NCBI RefSeq assembly: GCF_900177715.1
Contig: NZ_FXWG01000001.1
Coordinates: 434,001-498,000, forward strand
Direction: 5' to 3'
Source: Altererythrobacter xiamenensis
GTDB lineage: Bacteria; Pseudomonadota; Alphaproteobacteria; Sphingomonadales; Sphingomonadaceae
DNA length: 64,000 nt
Below the pieces are notes generated by a model that saw only the letters and a list, made by a program, of their open reading frames with translations, ran no database searches and was not told the DNA's origin. A program made the position numbers and the translations under genes. Positions 60,419 to 64,000 of this stretch are shown here, piece after piece. Position 1 is the first letter of the stretch. Each line of letters starts with the position of its first letter.

Positions 60419-62272
60419 ATGAACGATATTCCCACGAACTTCACGCGCCGTCAGGCCCTTGCCGGGCTTGGCGGCGTTTCCGCATTGGCGCTCCTTCCGG
60501 GCTGCGCACAGCAGGCGGGTCTTGGCGCTGCTGCTCCGGTTACGCTCACGCCTGATGAAATGCTCGACCAGATCGCTTGGGCGCTGCTCGAGCATGAGCC
60601 GGAACGCGCGACGAGCCTGGGTGTCGACACCGGAGAGCATGCGGATCTTCGCAGCCGCTTGACAGACAAGACGCCCGAAGGCGTCGCCGCCTATGCCGCA
60701 AGCCTGCGCTGGGGTCTCGAACAGGCACGGAGCTACCCTAAAGAGGGCCTGACCGACGAGCAGCGCACCTCGTTCGACGTGATCGAAAGCGGATACAGCC
60801 TTGCCCTCGATGGCATGGCCCTGCCCTATGGCGATATTCCGGTCGGCAGCTGGCGCACTGCGCCCTACGTCGTCATTCAGAATGTCGGTGCCTATCTCGA
60901 CCTGCCGCGCTTCATGGATTCGATCCATCCGCTGCGCGACACCGACGACGCCGAGGCTTATATTGCGCGGATCGAGGCAATCCCCGGCGTCCTTGCGGGC
61001 GAGCTCGAGCGGATGAAATCCGCACGGGCGATGGGTGTCGTGCCGCCTGACTTCCTGATCGCCAAGGCCACCGGCCAGATGCGAACGACCTTGCTCGACG
61101 CGATGGAAGGCGGAACGCTCGTCGCTCCGCTGGAGAAAGCCGACACCACGGTCGATCCCGACGGCAGCTATGCGCGCCGTGCGCAGGAAATCGTCACCAC
61201 GCAGATTGCGCCCGGTTTCGAAGCGCAGCTTGCCGAACTCTTCGCACAGCAAAAGGTGGCGACAGGCGAACCCGGCATGTACGCGCGCCCGCGTGGCGAG
61301 GAATGGTATGCCTGGGCGCTGCGCTCAAGCACCACGACCACGCTTTCGCCGGACGAGGTACACCAGCAAGGGCTGGAAGAGCTAGACGCGCTTCATGCCA
61401 GGATGGATCCGATCCTGCGAGAGATCGGCTTTACCAGCGGTACTGTTGGCGAGCGAATGCAGGCGCTGGGTGCCGATCCGCGTTACCAGTTTGCCGAGGG
61501 CGATCCCGGCCGCGCCGAGATCATGTCCTTCATCGAGGAGCGGATCGACTGGATCAAGGCGCAGATGCCGCGCGCTTTCAACACGCTGGTCGATCCCAAT
61601 CTGGAAGTCCGCCGTATCCCGCCAGCGGAAGAAGTCGGTGCGCCCGGGGCCTATGGCGGCGCGGGCAGCAAGGACGGCACGATCCCGGGACGCTTCTGGA
61701 TCAACCTGCGTACCACCGACCTGCATCGCAAATATGATCTCGCCGATCTGACCTATCACGAGACCATTCCCGGCCACGTTTGGGAGGGTGAATATTCGAA
61801 CCGCCTGCCGCTGATCCGTTCGATCCTCGCCTTCAATCCCTTCAGCGAAGGCTGGGCGCTCTACGGCGAGCAACTGGCGGACGAACTCGGCGCCTATGAC
61901 GACTACAAGGTTGGCCGACTGGGCTATCTCCAGTCGCTCGCATTTCGCGCCTGCCGGATGGTGGTCGACACCGGGCTCCATGCGAAGGGGTGGAGCCGGG
62001 ACAAGGCCGTCGATTTCTTCGTCACCCGCAACGGCAGCAAGCGCGCGGAAGTCGAAGGCGAGGTCGATCGCTATTGCAGCTGGCCGGGCCAGGCGACCGG
62101 CTACAAGCTCGGCCACAGCCGGATCGTCGATCAACGCGCGCGGGCGCAACGCGAGCTAGGCGGTGCCTACGACTTCAAGGCATTCAACGATGCGGTTGTC
62201 CTCGGCGGCAATGTGCCGATGGATGTTCTGGAGAAAAACGTCGGACGTTACATCGCGGCGAACAGCCCGTGA
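60419..62272 (+). CDS. DUF885 family lipoprotein, metallopeptidase-like
   Basis: A 617-aa exported protein. The N-terminus has a twin-arginine motif and a lipobox in succession (FTRRQALAGLGGVSALALLP, then GC), so it is probably exported folded and lipid-anchored. The DUF885 metal-site motif HETIPGH is in LTYHETIPGHVWE, with NPFSEGWALYGEQLADE after it, as in zinc-peptidase-like relatives. Substrate unknown. I take the ATG at 60419; a GTG at 60377 would put extra residues before the signal. Confidence 0.85.
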   Translation: MNDIPTNFTRRQALAGLGGVSALALLPGCAQQAGLGAAAPVTLTPDEMLDQIAWALLEHEPERATSLGVDTGEHADLRSRLTDKTPEGVAAYAASLRWGLEQARSYPKEGLTDEQRTSFDVIESGYSLALDGMALPYGDIPVGSWRTAPYVVIQNVGAYLDLPRFMDSIHPLRDTDDAEAYIARIEAIPGVLAGELERMKSARAMGVVPPDFLIAKATGQMRTTLLDAMEGGTLVAPLEKADTTVDPDGSYARRAQEIVTTQIAPGFEAQLAELFAQQKVATGEPGMYARPRGEEWYAWALRSSTTTTLSPDEVHQQGLEELDALHARMDPILREIGFTSGTVGERMQALGADPRYQFAEGDPGRAEIMSFIEERIDWIKAQMPRAFNTLVDPNLEVRRIPPAEEVGAPGAYGGAGSKDGTIPGRFWINLRTTDLHRKYDLADLTYHETIPGHVWEGEYSNRLPLIRSILAFNPFSEGWALYGEQLADELGAYDDYKVGRLGYLQSLAFRACRMVVDTGLHAKGWSRDKAVDFFVTRNGSKRAEVEGEVDRYCSWPGQATGYKLGHSRIVDQRARAQRELGGAYDFKAFNDAVVLGGNVPMDVLEKNVGRYIAANSP

Positions 62273-62304
62273 TACCCCAAGCGAAAAGCTGACAGGCAGG
62301 AAGG

Positions 62305-62625
62305 CTAGCTCTTCCCGAAGAGCTTGCCGGCGAAACCGGCAATGTCGTCAAACGGATTACCGTCATGATCGGCATCGAGGATCTGCATGAACTTGGCGAG
62401 CGAACCTTCGCCACCAACCTGGTCGCGCACGCTGGCAAGCACGCTCTCGTCGATCCCGGTCTTCTTGGCAGCGAGACCGACCGTATCGCCATCCTGGTGA
62501 TGCGCCTCTGTCAGCGCGGCGATGGCTTTTTCTGCGGTCTCGCTGTCGATCCCAAGTTTTTCGGCGAGGTTTTTCACCGTCGGGTGATCGTGGGCTGCAC
62601 CGAGAATTTGGTCGAACATACTCAT
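62305..62625 (-). CDS. Small helical protein with an EF-hand-like loop
   Basis: A 106-aa soluble protein with several helices (MFDQILGAAHDHPTVKNLAE, ETAEKAIAALTEAHHQD). Near the C-terminus LDADHDGNPFDDI has the D-x-D-x-D-G pattern of a calcium-binding EF-hand loop, though the last ligand position is shifted. AAGGAGA lies before the ATG at 62625. It may belong to the DUF937/YidB type of proteins; I am not sure. Lies between the DUF885 gene and pckA. Confidence 0.7.
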   Translation of the reverse strand: MSMFDQILGAAHDHPTVKNLAEKLGIDSETAEKAIAALTEAHHQDGDTVGLAAKKTGIDESVLASVRDQVGGEGSLAKFMQILDADHDGNPFDDIAGFAGKLFGKS

Positions 62626-62682
62626 GTCGCTCTCCTTGGATCGAGTCGGTGCCCGATCATGGCGCAGAGTCATGACATAGAA

Positions 62683-62712
62683 AAGGCCCCGTTCCTTGCG
62701 AAACGGGGCCTT
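62683..62712 (-). terminator. Intrinsic terminator of pckA
   Basis: A perfect 11-bp stem (62683-62693 with 62702-62712) and an eight-base loop, followed on the minus strand by TTTTC. It lies 25 bases after the pckA stop. Confidence 0.88.
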
Positions 62713-62737
62713 CCTCTCCCAACCTTGTAAAAAGGTG

Positions 62738-64000
62738 TCAGGCGGCGACCGCGTTGCTCGGCGCAGCCTTGCGAACGCCTTCATCGACATGGCTTTCGAA
62801 CTGTTCGAAATTGTCGATGAAGAGCTGCACCAGCTTTTGCGCGGTGCGATCGTATTCGTCCTTGTCCGCCCAGGTCGAACGCGGATCGAGAATACCGTCA
62901 TCGACACCCGGCACGCTGATCGGCACTTCGAAACCGAAGTTCGGATCGATGCGGAACTCGGCATCGTTCAGCGAGCCGTCGAGCGCGGCATTGAGCAAAG
63001 CGCGGGTTGCCTTGATGGGCATGCGGCTGCCCGTGCCGTACTGACCGCCGGTCCAGCCGGTGTTGACGAGCCAGCAGGACGCGTTGCCATTGGCGATCCG
63101 CTCCTTCAGCAGGTTTCCGTAAACGCTCGGATGACGCGGCATGAAGGCAGCGCCGAAGCACGTCGAGAAAGTTGCTTCGGGCTCGGTCACGCCGATCTCG
63201 GTACCGGCAACCTTGGCAGTATAGCCGGACAGGAAGTGGTACATCGCCTGGTCGGGCGTCAGCCGCGAAATCGGAGGCAGCACGCCGAACGCATCGGCAG
63301 TGAGCATGACCACATTGCTTGGCACCGGGCCGAGGTTTTCTTCCGATGTGTTCGGGATGTAATCGATAGGATAGGCGCCGCGAGTGTTCTCGGTCTTGCT
63401 CGTATCGGTAAAGTCGATCGTGCGCGTGTCCTCGTCCATCGCGACATTTTCGAGGATCGTGCCGAACATCTTCGTCGTCGCGTAGATTTCCGGTTCGCCT
63501 TCCGCCGAAAGGTCGATCATCTTGGCGTAGCAGCCGCCTTCGAAATTGAAGACCGCCGTGTCCGACCAGCCGTGTTCGTCGTCGCCGATCAGCGTGCGGC
63601 TTGCATCGGCAGAAAGCGTGGTCTTCCCCGTGCCCGACAGGCCGAAGAAAATGGCGGTCTTGCCGTCGGGTCCAACGTTGGCGGAACAGTGCATTGGCAT
63701 CACGCCTTGGGCGGGCAGCAGGTAGTTGAGGATGCCGAAAACACCCTTCTTCATTTCGCCGGAGTATTCGGTGTTGCCGATCAGGATCAGCTTCTCGGTG
63801 AAGTTAACCGCGATCACCGTATCGCTGCGGCTGCCGTGCCGCTCGGGATCCGCCTTGAAGCTCGGCAGGTTGATGATCGTGTATTCGGGTTCGAAATCGC
63901 CCAATTCTTCCCGGGTCGGGCGAACGAGCAGTGTCCGCGCAAACAGCGAATGCCAGGCCATCTGCGTAATGACGCGCACATTGACGCGATATTCGGGTTG
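62738..64000 (-). CDS. pckA: Phosphoenolpyruvate carboxykinase (ATP), partial
   Basis: Turns oxaloacetate and ATP into phosphoenolpyruvate, the first step of gluconeogenesis. The visible 420 residues include the PEPCK kinase-1a loop [13 protein letters not shown], the Mn-binding and substrate motifs ([31 protein letters not shown]) and the C-terminal [13 protein letters not shown]. The reading frame stays open to base 64000, so the first 110 or so residues are outside the window. Followed by a clear terminator. Confidence 0.96.
   Translation of the reverse strand, partial: QPEYRVNVRVITQMAWHSLFARTLLVRPTREELGDFEPEYTIINLPSFKADPERHGSRSDTVIAVNFTEKLILIGNTEYSGEMKKGVFGILNYLLPAQGVMPMHCSANVGPDGKTAIFFGLSGTGKTTLSADASRTLIGDDEHGWSDTAVFNFEGGCYAKMIDLSAEGEPEIYATTKMFGTILENVAMDEDTRTIDFTDTSKTENTRGAYPIDYIPNTSEENLGPVPSNVVMLTADAFGVLPPISRLTPDQAMYHFLSGYTAKVAGTEIGVTEPEATFSTCFGAAFMPRHPSVYGNLLKERIANGNASCWLVNTGWTGGQYGTGSRMPIKATRALLNAALDGSLNDAEFRIDPNFGFEVPISVPGVDDGILDPRSTWADKDEYDRTAQKLVQLFIDNFEQFESHVDEGVRKAAPSNAVAA

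Overview
The window looks like a chromosomal segment of a GC-rich alphaproteobacterium of the order Sphingomonadales, most likely an Erythrobacter-type genus. The reasons are a CcrM-type GANTC methylase, a split pntAA/pntAB/pntB transhydrogenase, an alphaproteobacterial aa3-oxidase subunit IV, an HWE-family histidine kinase and many small protein families typical of sphingomonads. The assignment rests on gene families and style, not on a marker gene. I see no rRNA, tRNA, insertion sequence, prophage or CRISPR array. Coding density is high and genes are often joined by 4-nt ATGA overlaps.

Layout. 1-2360 (minus): transhydrogenase operon led by a cytochrome oxidase subunit IV gene, with an unannotated 43-aa membrane protein inside it; the pntB end is cut by the window. 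2528-5177 (plus): an NtrC-like regulator with a broken GAFTGA loop, an unknown protein and an SDR. 5174-10256 (minus): folP, an exported M20 peptidase, an HWE kinase and ccrM. The 301-nt gap upstream of ccrM carries six GANTC sites and a CtrA-like box. 10558-23788: mostly housekeeping genes (sulfotransferase, Ca/Na antiporter, rnhB, PQQ-type sugar dehydrogenase, GNAT, DUF1285, Nudix, CCA-adding enzyme, parC, PfpI, PilZ, SleB-type hydrolase).

23896-54200 is the accessory heart of the window: about 30 kb of exopolysaccharide biosynthesis. A LuxR-type regulator with a degenerate receiver leads into an export lipoprotein, an ExoY-like priming transferase, a BBP2-type outer membrane barrel, a tyrosine autokinase, a GT4, a polymerase candidate, a CelD-type acyltransferase and a flippase. 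A six-gene minus-strand operon follows (GT2, rfbF, SDR, two C-methyltransferases, GT8) that should make and transfer a CDP-linked branched sugar. Next come decorating and processing genes: acyltransferase-3, pyruvyl transferase, GT2, a formyltransferase-like/beta-propeller protein, GT4, a membrane AspH-type hydroxylase, a GH16 lipoprotein, a proline-dehydrogenase-like protein and a second CelD protein. Together they suggest a Wzx/Wzy-type pathway for a polymer carrying a C-methylated sugar, pyruvyl ketal and acyl groups.

54329-64000 returns to core functions: an LhgO-like oxidoreductase, a ferredoxin with two tandem cysteine desulfurases (one with an apparent ATT start), an alpha/beta hydrolase, a TonB gene under a Zur-like operator, small unknown proteins, a DUF885 lipoprotein and a partial pckA.

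The strongest candidates for new biology are the ccrM promoter region, the ATT start codon, the Zur-like box before tonB, the 43-aa protein in the pnt operon, and the unusual enzyme set in the polysaccharide region.
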